Position numbers and translations under genes: made by a program
Shown here: piece after piece, positions 45,273-54,555 of the stretch
How the letters are laid out: every line of letters starts with the position of its first letter
How positions within the stretch are numbered: position 1 is the first letter of the stretch
The notes under the pieces: model-generated
Databases searched by the model: none
What the model saw: only the letters and a program-made list of their open reading frames with translations
What the model was told of the DNA's origin: nothing
From: DATARH01 sp963773625
GTDB lineage: Bacteria; Pseudomonadota; Alphaproteobacteria; ATCC43930; CGMCC-115725
Direction of reading: 5' to 3'
NCBI GenBank assembly: GCA_963773625.1
Contig: CAVZCJ010000008.1
Span: 1 to 64,000 of the forward strand
DNA length: 64,000 nt

Positions 45273-45978
45273 CCTCGCCGGCCGAGCGTTACCGCGCGCT
45301 CATCGCCGAGCGGCCGATCCTGGCGCGGAATCTGCCCGGCGGGATCGACGTCGTCACCGACCCGGCCGAGACCGCGCGAATCGAGAGCGCGATGGCGGAG
45401 CGCTTCGCGGCCAAGGGGTTGCCGCGCGAATGGGCGCGCGCCGGGCGTCTTCTACGAAGACCCGTACCTGATGGTGCTGCGCGACGCGGTGATTTTCCCC
45501 GATGGCGAAGCCGGGGCTCTACCATCGCGCGATCGCCCGGCACGACGAGCCGACCGGCGTGGCGATCCTCGGCCGCTATCGCGGCGATGTGATCTTGCTG
45601 CGGCATTTCCGTCATCCGACCCGCGACTGGCACCTCGAAATCCCGCGCGGCGCGGTCGCCATCGGCGAGAACCCGGCGCAGATGGCGCAGGTCGAAATCT
45701 CCGAGGAGATCGGCGGCACGATCACCTCGATGACGCAGATGGGGGTGCTGCACGGCGCCTCGGCGTTCATGCGCCACCGGGTGGTGCTGGTCTATGCCGA
45801 GTTCTCGGCGATCGGCACGCCGGCGCTGGGCGAAGGCATCGCCGAGATCGTGCCGGTGGCGCCGGCCGAACTCGACCGCCTGATCCGCGACAGCGCGATC
45901 ACCAACTCGTTCACCGTCGCCGCGGCCTATCACGCCAAGCTGCGCGGGCTTGCTGTAGGCGCGCGGCTCAGGCCTTGA
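45269..45978 (+). pseudogene. Nudix hydrolase, two frameshifts
   Basis: About 235 residues if rejoined. GTG 45269: TSPAERYRALIAERPILARN, then a break near 45445 before VFYEDPYLMVLRDAVIFPDG, and a second near 45505 before LYHRAIARHDEPTGVAILGR. Nudix box GAVAIGENPAQMAQVEISEE-IGG keeps G-x5-E and the E-E-x-G pair but has VE instead of RE. Both breaks are extra G in G runs. Such proteins hydrolyse nucleotide sugars or related pyrophosphates. Its end overlaps the convergent epimerase by 11 bases. Confidence 0.7.
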
Positions 45979-46964
45979 TGTATTTGAACCAGTCGGCGGT
46001 GGCGTCGGCGATGCGATCGGGCGTCCAGACCGGCGCGTCGCGCCAGTAATCGAGGTTCGCCATCAGATTGGCGACGCCTTCCTCGATCGGAACCTGGGCC
46101 TTCCAGCCGAGCTCGGCTTCGATGCGCGCGGTGTCGGCGAAGGTGCAGTCGGGTTCGCCCGGGCGCTTGGGGATATAGGCGATTTCGTCGGCGCCGATCA
46201 GCTCGACGAGGCGGTTGACGCTCACCGTGCCGCCGCTGCCGACATTGTAGATGGCGCCGTCGCGGCCGCGCTCGGCGGCGGCGAGGAAGGCGCTCACCAC
46301 GTCGCTGACATAGGTGAAGTCGCGCGTCTGAGTGCCGTCGCCGACGATGGTCAGCGGCTTGCCGGCGATCTTCTGGGCGAGAAAGACGCCGAACACCGCG
46401 CCGTAAGTGCCGCTGGTGCGGGCGCGCGGCCCGTAGACGTTGAAGAGGCGCAGCGAGGTGATCGGCACGCCGTAAAGCTGGCCCCAATGCAGCAGGATCT
46501 GCTCGCCGAGATATTTGGTCAGCGCGTAGGGGTAGCGCGGGTTGATCGGCGCGCTTTCCGGTGTCGGGTACGTGTCGGGGATGCCGTAGCAGGAGGACGA
46601 AGCGGCATAGAGGAGCTTCTTGATCGCCGTTGTGGCGCGCCGCCTCGGCGACGGCGTAGCTGCCGTTGACGTTGGCGTCGAAATATCTTTCCGGCGTCTG
46701 GACCGAGGGCACGATGTCGGCGAGCGCGGCGAGGTGGAAAACGCGCTCGGCGCCCTTGAACAACTCCGGCATGCGCTTGCGGTCGACGACGCTGGCCTCG
46801 ACAAAGCGGAAATTCGGGTTGCGCTCGTGCGCGGCGATGTTCACGCGGCGTCCGATCGACAGATCGTCGATCGCCAGCACCGGCCGGCCGGACGCGAGCA
46901 GGGCGTCAACGAGGTGGCTGCCGATAAACCCAGCGCCGCCGGTCACGATGTCGAACTTTTCCAT
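45968..46964 (-). pseudogene. NAD-dependent sugar epimerase, frameshifted
   Basis: UDP-glucose-epimerase-like extended SDR, about 330 residues. ATG 46964: FDIVTGGAGFIGSHLVDALL, RVFHLAALADIVPSVQTPER. Near 46625 an extra G shifts the frame; the rest (KKLLYAASSSCYGIPDTYPT, PYALTKYLGEQILLHWGQLY with Tyr-x3-Lys, VGDGTQTRDFTYVSDVVSAF) runs to 45968. The T-R-D-F-T-Y-V segment marks a C4 epimerase/decarboxylase type. Likely supplies an epimerised UDP-sugar. Confidence 0.8.
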
Positions 46965-47039
46965 ATGGTTTCCGCGATCCTTCTGCCGGCGGCGTGGGAG
47001 TTTCGGAAATCCGTTGCCGCGGCACAAGGGCCGCCGACG

Positions 47040-48011
47040 CTATGTCCGGCTCGGCGGCGAATGGCGCCACGCGGCGAGCCGCCGCCGCGCCACCGCGCCC
47101 AGGTCCCAGGGCCGGTAAGAGGCGAACAGCGCCAGGCTCTCCGCGACTTCGCGGGTCTTCGCCCAGCCCAGGGCCAATCTCCCGTGCGCCCGCGCCGCCT
47201 CGCTCTTCCGAGCCAGCGCGAAGCGGCGCGCTCCGAATAAATAGCGCTGCGTCCAGCGATGGGCGTAACCGGAGGGGAACTCGACGCCATCGGCTTCGAT
47301 CCGACGCTGTACCGCGGCGACGAGGTTCCGCGTCTTTGCCCAATCCGCGGTCTCCGACCAGGCATATCCGCCCGCGTGGCGCCGCCATGCTCCGAGCACC
47401 TCGGGCGAATAACAGGCGCCATGACGCAGCGCCAGCAGGCGCGAGACATAGCCGTCGCAGAACGGTCCGAGCTCGGCCGCGAACCCACCGGAAGCGGCGA
47501 GCGCATCGCGGCGATAGAGCGTGGTGTTGCCGGTGAGCCAATTGTCGTCGTGCATCAGCTGCGCGGCGACCGCATCAGGGCCGATGAAGCCCGGTTCGCG
47601 CAGCGGGGTCGCGGTCGCCAACGCGCCCTCACGCGCGCCGTCCACATCGATGATGTCGCTGCGGGCGGAAAACAGCGCGGCTTGGGGATGGGCCTCGAGC
47701 AACGCCATCCCGCGTTCCAGCAGAGTCGGATACGCGATGTCGTCGGCGGCGGCGAAATAGATCGCCGCGCCGCGCGCGAACTCAAGTCCGCGATTGAGAT
47801 TGGCGATGGTGCCGAGATTGCCCGGGTTCCGCACCAGCCGCGCATCGGCGAAGCGGCCGAGAAAGGACATTATTACCGCGACGCTGTCGTCGCTTGAGTT
47901 GTCGTCGATGACGATCAACTCGTCGGGTTGACGGGTCTGGGCAGCCAGCGCCGCGAGCGCCGCGGGAAGAAAACGGGCGTAATTGTAGCTGGTGAGGACA
48001 ACGCTCAGCAT
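47040..48011 (-). CDS. GT2-family glycosyltransferase
   Basis: 323-residue GT-A glycosyltransferase from ATG 48011 (a 48023 start is possible). MLSVVLTSYNYARFLPAALA, then LIVIDDNSSDDSVAVIMSFL (first acidic pair) and IYFAAADDIAYPTLLERGMA (DxD-type). No membrane segment. The first intact gene after the frameshift-rich stretch. It is followed leftward by the epimerase, so both act on the same glycan. Confidence 0.88.
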   Translation of the reverse strand: MLSVVLTSYNYARFLPAALAALAAQTRQPDELIVIDDNSSDDSVAVIMSFLGRFADARLVRNPGNLGTIANLNRGLEFARGAAIYFAAADDIAYPTLLERGMALLEAHPQAALFSARSDIIDVDGAREGALATATPLREPGFIGPDAVAAQLMHDDNWLTGNTTLYRRDALAASGGFAAELGPFCDGYVSRLLALRHGACYSPEVLGAWRRHAGGYAWSETADWAKTRNLVAAVQRRIEADGVEFPSGYAHRWTQRYLFGARRFALARKSEAARAHGRLALGWAKTREVAESLALFASYRPWDLGAVARRRLAAWRHSPPSRT

Positions 48012-48047
48012 CGCCGCGCCCAACCGATCGGGTCGCTGGCCGTCGCC

Positions 48048-49187
48048 TTAGAGATCGGGGTTTACCACGGTGAGCACACCGTCATTCGTCTTAAAGCTAC
48101 CCAGAGGGGTGTCGAAGCTGCCGTTCGGCTCGAAGCTGAACTGAATGTTCCAGCCGTTCTCCGCAAAGAGATCGTGCAGCGCCCAATGGACGTCCTTGCC
48201 GTGGGTGCCGATGTGGATGCGCCGCACCTTTCGGCGCAGCAAATCGACGAAGGGCGGAAACACCTCGATCTCAGATTGCTGGATATCCGACTCGAGGTAA
48301 TCGACGCGGTCGAATGGGCTCAGCAGCTCACGCAGTGTCAGCGCGCTGAGCAGCTGGATCTCGGCCTTGAAGTCCATGCCGGGCACCAGATCCCGGCTAA
48401 GGCCGGTCGTATTGTGCAGCAGCAGGTTGCGCAGCGCCGTATTGGCGGCCTCGGGTCCGGCCTTGGTGAAAACGTCGACGTAGAATTCCCGGGCTTCGCG
48501 ACCGTTCGTGGCGATGGAGTTTTGCGCGCCGGAGCCGGGCGCGCCGACCGGGAACAGAATGGGCGCGGTATCCCTGGCGATTGCGTGCGGCACCAGCCAA
48601 TGTTCATCGGGGTCGAGACCGTTGTCGCGAAAATGGCGGGCGACCCATTCGAGGTTCTCGGGCACCGGTTCGAGCGCGACCAGCTTGCACGGCATGGGAT
48701 TGAGTTGCTGAAGGATGCGATAGCTACCGACCGCCTGAGCGCCATAACAGGCCCCCAGCGTAATCATGACGAACCGGGTCTTCGCCTCGCGTGCCGCCAG
48801 CACCCAATTGGCCGCCTCGAACCAGCCCTCGCCATCCTCCATGACCGGCAGCCGGGTTACCTCCGGACCGCCGCCGACGGTTCCCGGATCGACGCCAAAC
48901 ATCTCACGAAACTTGGCATCGGTAAGTGTGCCGGCGAAATCGACAAAATATCCCTTTGGCACCTCTCCAGACCACGGCGTCAGCCCGTCGAACAGATCGG
49001 CGTAGAGCTCCATTCGGTTGTCGAACCCCGCCTGACGGCCGCTGTAGTCCGGCTGTGCCGCAAGCGGCGGGGGTGGCGGCGCAGCCCCGGCGACCTCGCG
49101 CCACTCGCCGCGCAGCCGAGCCCGCACCGCGCGCGCCGTCGGGTAACCGGGCATCTTCCGCAGAACCGACTTGAGGGCGGCGTTCAT
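48048..49187 (-). CDS. FkbM-family methyltransferase
   Basis: 379 residues. A SAM-binding core similar to FkbM: FVMITLGACYGAQAVGSYRI, LVALEPVPENLEWVARHFRD, and LESDIQQSEIEVFPPFVDLL, IHIGTHGKDVHWALHDLFAE. N-terminal about 130 residues are specific to this protein (proline-rich linker PPPPPLA at 36-42). Probably O-methylates a sugar of the exported glycan. It lies 24 bases before the GT2 gene in the same leftward unit. Confidence 0.8.
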   Translation of the reverse strand: MNAALKSVLRKMPGYPTARAVRARLRGEWREVAGAAPPPPPLAAQPDYSGRQAGFDNRMELYADLFDGLTPWSGEVPKGYFVDFAGTLTDAKFREMFGVDPGTVGGGPEVTRLPVMEDGEGWFEAANWVLAAREAKTRFVMITLGACYGAQAVGSYRILQQLNPMPCKLVALEPVPENLEWVARHFRDNGLDPDEHWLVPHAIARDTAPILFPVGAPGSGAQNSIATNGREAREFYVDVFTKAGPEAANTALRNLLLHNTTGLSRDLVPGMDFKAEIQLLSALTLRELLSPFDRVDYLESDIQQSEIEVFPPFVDLLRRKVRRIHIGTHGKDVHWALHDLFAENGWNIQFSFEPNGSFDTPLGSFKTNDGVLTVVNPDL

Positions 49188-49242
49188 CGAATGAAGCTCC
49201 TATCTCGAGCGAGGCAAACACAACGGCAGGCGGATTGAGCTG

Positions 49243-51207
49243 TCAACACGGGGCGACCGCGGGCGTATAGCGATTGTCGCCGGCGCCGAGCGCGTCCGAC
49301 GCTGCCGGTCCCGCCGAAGGGGAAGAATCGACCCGAAAACGAATAAAAATGCTCGTCGCGATGCCCCCGTGCAGCAGGCGATCCGGAAACCAGGAGCTGA
49401 CCAGGTTCACCACCATTATCAAGGGCAGCAACGCCGCCGCCGCCAACAATGGGAGCGGTAGGAACATGGTCGGCCGATCGATCAACCGCTTGGTCACGGC
49501 GATCGTCGCCTCGTTGATCGACCAGCGCAAATGACTCGCCGTGCCGATATGATATTCCAGCGGCCAAAGCCCGGAACCGAGACCTTGGGCAAACACCCGG
49601 CCGAAATATCGCGGATCGGCGAACCAGGTGTTGTGGAAGGCGAAGACGATAATCTCCCCTCCCGGACTTATCCGCGGCATGACTCGTGGCAAGATATTGT
49701 CAAGTTCTGCGATTTCCCTGCCGACCAGCTCAATAAACGCGACGTCGAAGACGCCGGGTTCGGCTCCACCGGCACGGCGGCGCATGAGACGACGCGGCGA
49801 AAAATAGATCGCCTCGGGTATCCGCCGGCGCAACCATTCGGTCAGTGCCGTCGAACGGCTCGCCCCAACGAGAACGCGAGTTTGCGGCTCAGCCGCGAGC
49901 CGTTTGCACGCCGCCAGCGGCCGCTGCAAGTCCGCCCACCGCGGGTGCAACCGCGTCACCTCCGGCACGCGACCGAACAGTCCGCGCCGTAGCCACTGCG
50001 TCGTTCCTGTGAGCACGGAGGGCGACGGGTCGGTGATGCCCGAAGCGCGCTGTGAGACCGCCGCGTCGAGCGCGGCTATCGCGCCGATCCAATAGGGATG
50101 GTCGCGATGGGGCTGGGGTGTTGGCGCGAGCCGGGTGCCGAGGTCACGGATGAACGCGTCGGACTCGGCGACTATCGCAGGCAGTGCCGCTGGCAGCTCC
50201 GCGGCATGGAAGATGATCGTCTGCTCGGCATTGGCGCGATGGCGCGCGGTGGTCCACTCGGACAGCCCTTTGGCGAGCCGATTGACCGAGGTGGGACCCA
50301 GGCGAAGAAAGTTTTGTTCGTGAGTGTCCGGCTGGATTTCGACCACGAGATAGTCGTCCGAATCGGTGATGGTAACGACTTTGCCCGAGGGGCACATCTC
50401 CGGCACGAATGAGTAGTCGCACGAGGAGCCGATCACAAAATCGGTAACTTCCGGGCGGATGCAGATCATGTGCAGCAGGTAGAACCGGCCGATCAGCGTT
50501 TCGCCGTCGACGCGCCACAGCAGCCGGTTGGTGTGAGTGTTGTGGCAGAGCGGAAAGTTGATCATGTTCGCGGCGGTGATCGCATGCAGGCAGCCGACCG
50601 CCCACCGCATCATCTCGCGGGGCTTCAGCGATAGCGCGTTCCCGGCGCCGGCGAGCCGGTCAAGCAGCCATGGTTCAGCGGCATCCTCGTCGAGTTGAAA
50701 ATTGCCCACCTGGACCGCGCTCGCCCCGGCCTGTACGCGCGCCAGCACGGCGGCAAGCGAGCCGTCGGCCATGATGTAATCGGACACGAGAAAGAAAAAA
50801 CAGGTATCGAGCATCAGCTCGCCGGTTCGGCGCACGGCTCGCGTATAGGCGAGTGTCACGGTCGTCGAGTGATTACCCTGCATGATGAGATCGTCGATCG
50901 GCAGTATTTCCACGTCGCAGACCTGGCGCAGTTGCCGGTAGGCCGGGTGGGCATGAATCGTGGTCTCGTCGCGCGCCCGGCTCAAGAACACGAAGCGCGT
51001 CGGCAACGCCTTCGCCAGGGTCGGAATATTGCCGGGCGCCAGCAGCGTGGGCAGGCTCTCTTCAAGAAACTGAGTGATGTACTCGTCGCCCCAGACCGGC
51101 AAAAGCACGCAGATCGCCTTGGGGGGCGGTCGCTGCTCGACCGTCCGAGCCGGCGCATCGGTATCCGATGCACGAGCGAGGCGGAGTTCGTCAACGACCA
51201 CGGTCAA
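49243..51207 (-). CDS. Unrecognised large protein, glycosyltransferase-like N-terminus
   Basis: 654 residues, no named family recognised. N-terminal region (30-330) starts ICVLLPVWGDEYITQFLEES and has FFFLVSDYIMADGSLAAVLA, which looks like a GT-A fold with an acidic loop, plus HNTHTNRLLWRVDGETLIGR and YSFVPEMCPSGKVVTITDSD. The middle (380-560) looks like a Rossmann domain (VFDVAFIELVGREIAELDNI). A hydrophobic helix pair (PLPLLAAAALLPLIMVVNLV) near 600 suggests membrane attachment. A paralogue is encoded at 53199-54028 plus 58511-60326. Next to the exporter, so probably glycan assembly. Confidence 0.7.
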   Translation of the reverse strand: MTVVVDELRLARASDTDAPARTVEQRPPPKAICVLLPVWGDEYITQFLEESLPTLLAPGNIPTLAKALPTRFVFLSRARDETTIHAHPAYRQLRQVCDVEILPIDDLIMQGNHSTTVTLAYTRAVRRTGELMLDTCFFFLVSDYIMADGSLAAVLARVQAGASAVQVGNFQLDEDAAEPWLLDRLAGAGNALSLKPREMMRWAVGCLHAITAANMINFPLCHNTHTNRLLWRVDGETLIGRFYLLHMICIRPEVTDFVIGSSCDYSFVPEMCPSGKVVTITDSDDYLVVEIQPDTHEQNFLRLGPTSVNRLAKGLSEWTTARHRANAEQTIIFHAAELPAALPAIVAESDAFIRDLGTRLAPTPQPHRDHPYWIGAIAALDAAVSQRASGITDPSPSVLTGTTQWLRRGLFGRVPEVTRLHPRWADLQRPLAACKRLAAEPQTRVLVGASRSTALTEWLRRRIPEAIYFSPRRLMRRRAGGAEPGVFDVAFIELVGREIAELDNILPRVMPRISPGGEIIVFAFHNTWFADPRYFGRVFAQGLGSGLWPLEYHIGTASHLRWSINEATIAVTKRLIDRPTMFLPLPLLAAAALLPLIMVVNLVSSWFPDRLLHGGIATSIFIRFRVDSSPSAGPAASDALGAGDNRYTPAVAPC

Positions 51208-51267
51208 GCCTTTCTCCGGCGGGAGCCGCGAGGAACGCCATGCTGGCCGCCGAGGCGGCCATAGCTG

Positions 51268-52053
51268 TCAGGCCCGAGCCGCATCGGCAACAGTCCGTTG
51301 GTTCTCAACGATGGGCTCCAGGTAAGCCCGGGCAACCTCATCAACCGTGCCTTCCGCGATGATGCGGCCTTGTTCGAGCAAGACCGCGCGGTTGCACCAT
51401 TCCTGCAGGAGAGGCAGCAGGTGCGAGGCCAGGACGACGATGCTCGACCCGGTGACGAAGCCCTCCATGCGATGGCGCGCCTTGGCGAGAAAGCCGGCAT
51501 CGCCAGCGGCAAGCCATTCGTCCATCAGCAGAATCTCGGGGGGAAAGGCCGTGGCGACCGCGAAGCAAAGGCGAATGATCATCCCGGCAGAATAGGTCCG
51601 TACCGGCATATCGATGTATTGACCGAGCTCGGTGAAATCCACGATCTCGTCGATGTGGGCGCGTACCTCGCGCGGGTGAATGTCCATGTACATGCCGCGC
51701 ATGACGATATTCTCGCGTCCGGTAGCATCGGGGCTCAATCCCACCGACGAGGTAAGAAGCGCCGAGACGCGCCCACTAGACGCTATCCGCCCGCGCGTCG
51801 GCTGGTAGATCCCGGCGAGGACCTTGAGCAGGGTGCTCTTTCCCGCGCCATTGGCGCCGATCAGCGCCAGCCGGTCGCCATGACCGATATCGAGATTGAG
51901 ATCGGAAAGAGCCATAACCGCGATGCGGTCGTGCTTGTCTTTGCCGAGATTGCCCTGGATCGTGCCCTGCAACAGCGTCTTTCTCAGCGATCGGCTGCCG
52001 CCGCTGTAAACGGGGAATTCCACCGAGACGCCACGCAGGCGGATAAAGGCCAT
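51268..52053 (-). CDS. ABC transporter ATPase (Wzt/KpsT-type polysaccharide export)
   Basis: 261-residue ATPase: Walker A GANGAGKST (66-74), signature YSAGMIIRL (154-162), Walker B ILLMDEWLAAGD (174-185) with H-loop SH at LASHLL. The degenerate signature (YSAGM for LSGGQ) is usual in polysaccharide exporters. It lacks the C-terminal carbohydrate-binding domain of some Wzt proteins, so it is of the KpsT type or of a chain-length-independent O-antigen exporter. Seven bases downstream of the permease gene. Confidence 0.9.
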   Translation of the reverse strand: MAFIRLRGVSVEFPVYSGGSRSLRKTLLQGTIQGNLGKDKHDRIAVMALSDLNLDIGHGDRLALIGANGAGKSTLLKVLAGIYQPTRGRIASSGRVSALLTSSVGLSPDATGRENIVMRGMYMDIHPREVRAHIDEIVDFTELGQYIDMPVRTYSAGMIIRLCFAVATAFPPEILLMDEWLAAGDAGFLAKARHRMEGFVTGSSIVVLASHLLPLLQEWCNRAVLLEQGRIIAEGTVDEVARAYLEPIVENQRTVADAARA

Positions 52054-52059
52054 GACCGC

Positions 52060-52908
52060 TCAAACCCAATAGGCGATGCGGGTGCGATACCGGGCGAAGA
52101 ACCAAAAGGTGATCGCCATGCCGATCACCGTCGCCACCAACAATACCGGCCACGAAGAAGGCTGCACCGACGCCCCAATCAGCGGCGCGCGGACCACGTC
52201 GATCGCGCAGAACATAGGGTTGAATTCGGCGATGGGCCGATAAATGCCCAGCGCATCAATCGGCCAGAAGATTGGCGTCAGGAAGAAGGTCACTTGCAGA
52301 AAACTCGCGACGATCGGCGCGATATCGCGAAAACGCGTACTGACGATACCGAGAAACAAACTGGCCCAAACCCCGTTGACCGCCAGAACAAAGCAGCCCG
52401 CCGCAGCTTCGAGCAAATGCCAATCCAACGGGATCCGAAAGACGATCAGGCCGATTGGCACGATCGCCAGATTGTGGGCGAATACGATGAAGTTTCGGCA
52501 GACGACGCGATAAGCATGGATCGAGAAGGGGACGGGAACCTGTTGGATGATCGCGTCGGCAGTCATGAACGTCTGGCAACCCTCTGTTATCAGGCTCGAA
52601 ATCAACTGCCAGACAATCAGCCCCAATCCGAGATACGGTATGTAGGTGACGGTGGTGGTATGGAACAAATGCGAGTAGATCAGGCCCATCGAGACCACCA
52701 TCACGAAGGTGCTGATCGTCACCCAGAACGGACCCAGCAGCGAGCCGCGGTAGCGTATCTTCATGTCCTGCAGGGCGAGCGCCGTCCACATCCAGTACCG
52801 CTTGAGGCCCTCGATTAAATCTCGCCAGGCTTGAGCGTTGCGGCTTGGCGACGGCGCCCATTCAACGGCGGCGTCGCCCTCGGTCTCGGGTCCGGCGAAG
52901 GCAACCAT
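52060..52908 (-). CDS. ABC-2 transporter permease (Wzm/KpsM-type)
   Basis: 282-residue permease from ATG 52908 (MVAFAGPETEGDAAVEWAPS); an upstream open frame to 53220 has no similarity. About six membrane helices; conserved LQDMKIRYRGSLLGPFWVTI, GLIVWQLISSLITEGCQTFM and FLTPIFWPIDALG. Forms the export channel with the ATPase gene. The pair exports a complete lipid-linked polysaccharide, so the locus uses the ABC-dependent route and not Wzy. Confidence 0.9.
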   Translation of the reverse strand: MVAFAGPETEGDAAVEWAPSPSRNAQAWRDLIEGLKRYWMWTALALQDMKIRYRGSLLGPFWVTISTFVMVVSMGLIYSHLFHTTTVTYIPYLGLGLIVWQLISSLITEGCQTFMTADAIIQQVPVPFSIHAYRVVCRNFIVFAHNLAIVPIGLIVFRIPLDWHLLEAAAGCFVLAVNGVWASLFLGIVSTRFRDIAPIVASFLQVTFFLTPIFWPIDALGIYRPIAEFNPMFCAIDVVRAPLIGASVQPSSWPVLLVATVIGMAITFWFFARYRTRIAYWV

Positions 52909-53198
52909 ACCTAACCAACTGGCAGCGTCGGCAGCGCATCGCCGACGCGGCTTTCCGTCTTCGGTACGCAGCACGAACCAGCCCGCACTCGTTGCGCGTC
53001 CTGCGGCCCCCGGCCCATCCCCCGACTTGCAGGCATCGCCGGCATATAGCATCGGGGTCCGCGCAATGTCCAACGGTTCCCCGCCCGCAGCCGCGCGCCG
53101 GAGCTCTTGTTGACCGTCAGCGAAAGAACCGGTTATTAGCGGACCCGCGACGTCTGTCCGATCTCGCGAGTTAACTTTCCGGCGGAGCGTCTCCTCGA
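52909..53198. promoter_or_regulatory. Divergent promoter region of exporter and split paralogue
   Basis: 290 bases between the leftward permease and the rightward paralogue, GC-rich, with no gene supported. It must hold the promoters for both. No clear operator seen. Confidence 0.4.
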
Positions 53199-54028
53199 GT
53201 GTCGCTGGAATCAGAATCAATGCGTCCCCCTCCGCGGTCCGGTGCAGTGCTCGTGCCGATCTGGGGCTATCGATACATCTCCCAATTCCTTGAGTTCGGC
53301 CTGCCGACGCTGATGGCGCCGGGTAACTTGCCGACGGTTGCGCGCGAGCTGCCGTTTCGGGTCATCGCCCTGACGAGCGAGGAGGACGCGCCGCTCATTC
53401 GCTCTCACCCGGCATGGCGGCGCCTCGAGAAAATCTGCGCCGCCGATATCGCCGCGATCGACGATCTCATCACCGAATCGAACCACAGCGCGACGATGAC
53501 GCTCGCTCTTGCGCGCGCCATGCGGAGCTATGGCGCGGCAATCGTCGACACCTGCTTTGTCTTGTGGATGTCGGACTACCTAGGCGGGGATGGCTCGCTG
53601 ACGGCGGTGCTGCGCGGGTTCCAGAACGGCGCCAGTGGTATCTTCGCCGGCAATTTTCAGATCGTCGCCGAAGATGCCATCCCTTCGCTGCGGCGCTCCA
53701 TCGACCTTCAGTCGTCGGTCATCGCGGTATCGAATCGGGAGCTGCTCACCTGGTCGCTTCGGCACCTACATCCGGGGACCATCGCCAACTTCGTCGACAG
53801 CGGTCTGTCCCACAACAGCCACACCAACCGGCTGTTTTGGCGGGTCGGCGATGAAACGATGATCGGCCGTTTCTATCTGTTGCATCCGATCGGGGTGCGC
53901 CCGGAAATCGCCGATTTCGAAATAGGTTCATCGTTCGATTATTCGTTCATCCCGGAGATGTGTCCGTCGGGGGAAATTTTAACCTTATGCGATTCCGACG
54001 AATACTTCGTCGTTGAGATGCAAAAGCG
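53199..54028 (+). pseudogene. Paralogue of the 49243-51207 protein, 5' part (interrupted)
   Basis: Starts GTG 53199 (or ATG 53220). VLVPIWGYRYISQFLEFGLP, FVLWMSDYLGGDGSLTAVLR, HNSHTNRLFWRVGDETMIGR and YSFIPEMCPSGEILTLCDSD align piece by piece with the N-terminal 300 residues of the leftward neighbour. Similarity ends at VVEMQK (54025); residues after it to 54086 are foreign. The remainder of the gene is at 58511. Removing 54029-58519 joins VVEMQKR to DHEHDKLVPGP in frame. Confidence 0.85.
54020..54028 (+). repeat. 9-bp direct repeat at left edge of insertion
   Basis: GCAAAAGCG; an identical copy is at 58511-58519. Together they flank the 4.49-kb block that splits the gene and are consistent with a target-site duplication (8-bp duplications are usual for IS1595-type elements). 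Confidence 0.75.
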
Positions 54029-54119
54029 GGCGATTATCAATTTGGCAAACCCAACGCCATATGTCGATATACGCCCATTAATTTGATGCGTCATAGTCTA
54101 TCGGATAAGAGGTATCGAA

Positions 54120-54344
54120 ATGGCCCTACTGGATCAGTTTCCAGAAGTTACCAACGTCGCCTGGGAAGCCGACCCGCAGCCGGGTAATGCCGGCGGCTCG
54201 CGGGCAATCGTGACTGCGCATATAGATGTTGATGCGACTGACCCTGATGAGCGGGAGCGTAACGCTGATCTCTTTGGAGAGATTGAGCGTGCCTTGCGAG
54301 CACTCAATCCACTGCTGACCCGCGTTACGGTGCGACCGATTTAG
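54120..54344 (+). CDS. Hypothetical small protein (cargo of insertion)
   Basis: 74 residues (MALLDQFPEVTNVAWEADPQ...). Central AIVTAHIDVDATDPDERERN and LFGEIERALRALNPLLTRVT suggest a small alpha/beta domain with a ferredoxin-like strand-helix order. No family recognised. First gene inside the insertion; base composition is lower in GC upstream of it than in the polysaccharide genes. It converges with the next small gene, overlapping it by 20 bases. Confidence 0.5.
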   Translation: MALLDQFPEVTNVAWEADPQPGNAGGSRAIVTAHIDVDATDPDERERNADLFGEIERALRALNPLLTRVTVRPI

Positions 54345-54510
54345 CCGCTCGCACCGGCTTGCGCTGGCGACGCCGTTTGGTGGACTTCTCGCCGCCGATC
54401 GGCGGCGTCGCCAGCAACGCCTTTAGAGCATCCTCAAATGACAGCGGCGCGAGCGAGACTGGCTGCGATCTCGCCGCCGGTTCGGGTGGTGTCGATTTCT
54501 TGCCGGTCAT
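54325..54510 (-). CDS. Hypothetical small basic protein (cargo of insertion)
   Basis: 61 residues: MTGKKSTPPEPAARSQ, then a single helix with LSFEDALKALLATPP and a strongly basic end (STKRRRQRKPVRAAKS). Short helix plus basic tail resembles small element-borne proteins of unknown role common in alphaproteobacteria. May bind nucleic acid. The family was not identified. Confidence 0.5.
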   Translation of the reverse strand: MTGKKSTPPEPAARSQPVSLAPLSFEDALKALLATPPIGGEKSTKRRRQRKPVRAAKSVAP

Positions 54511-54555
54511 GTCGCCAGAATATCAGCTTTGTAGACGGCGCGGCAGAGCCTGCGT

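Noticed and set aside
47928..49238. 436-residue plus-strand open frame
   Set aside because: Antisense of the FkbM and GT2 genes, which have strong motifs; this frame has none.
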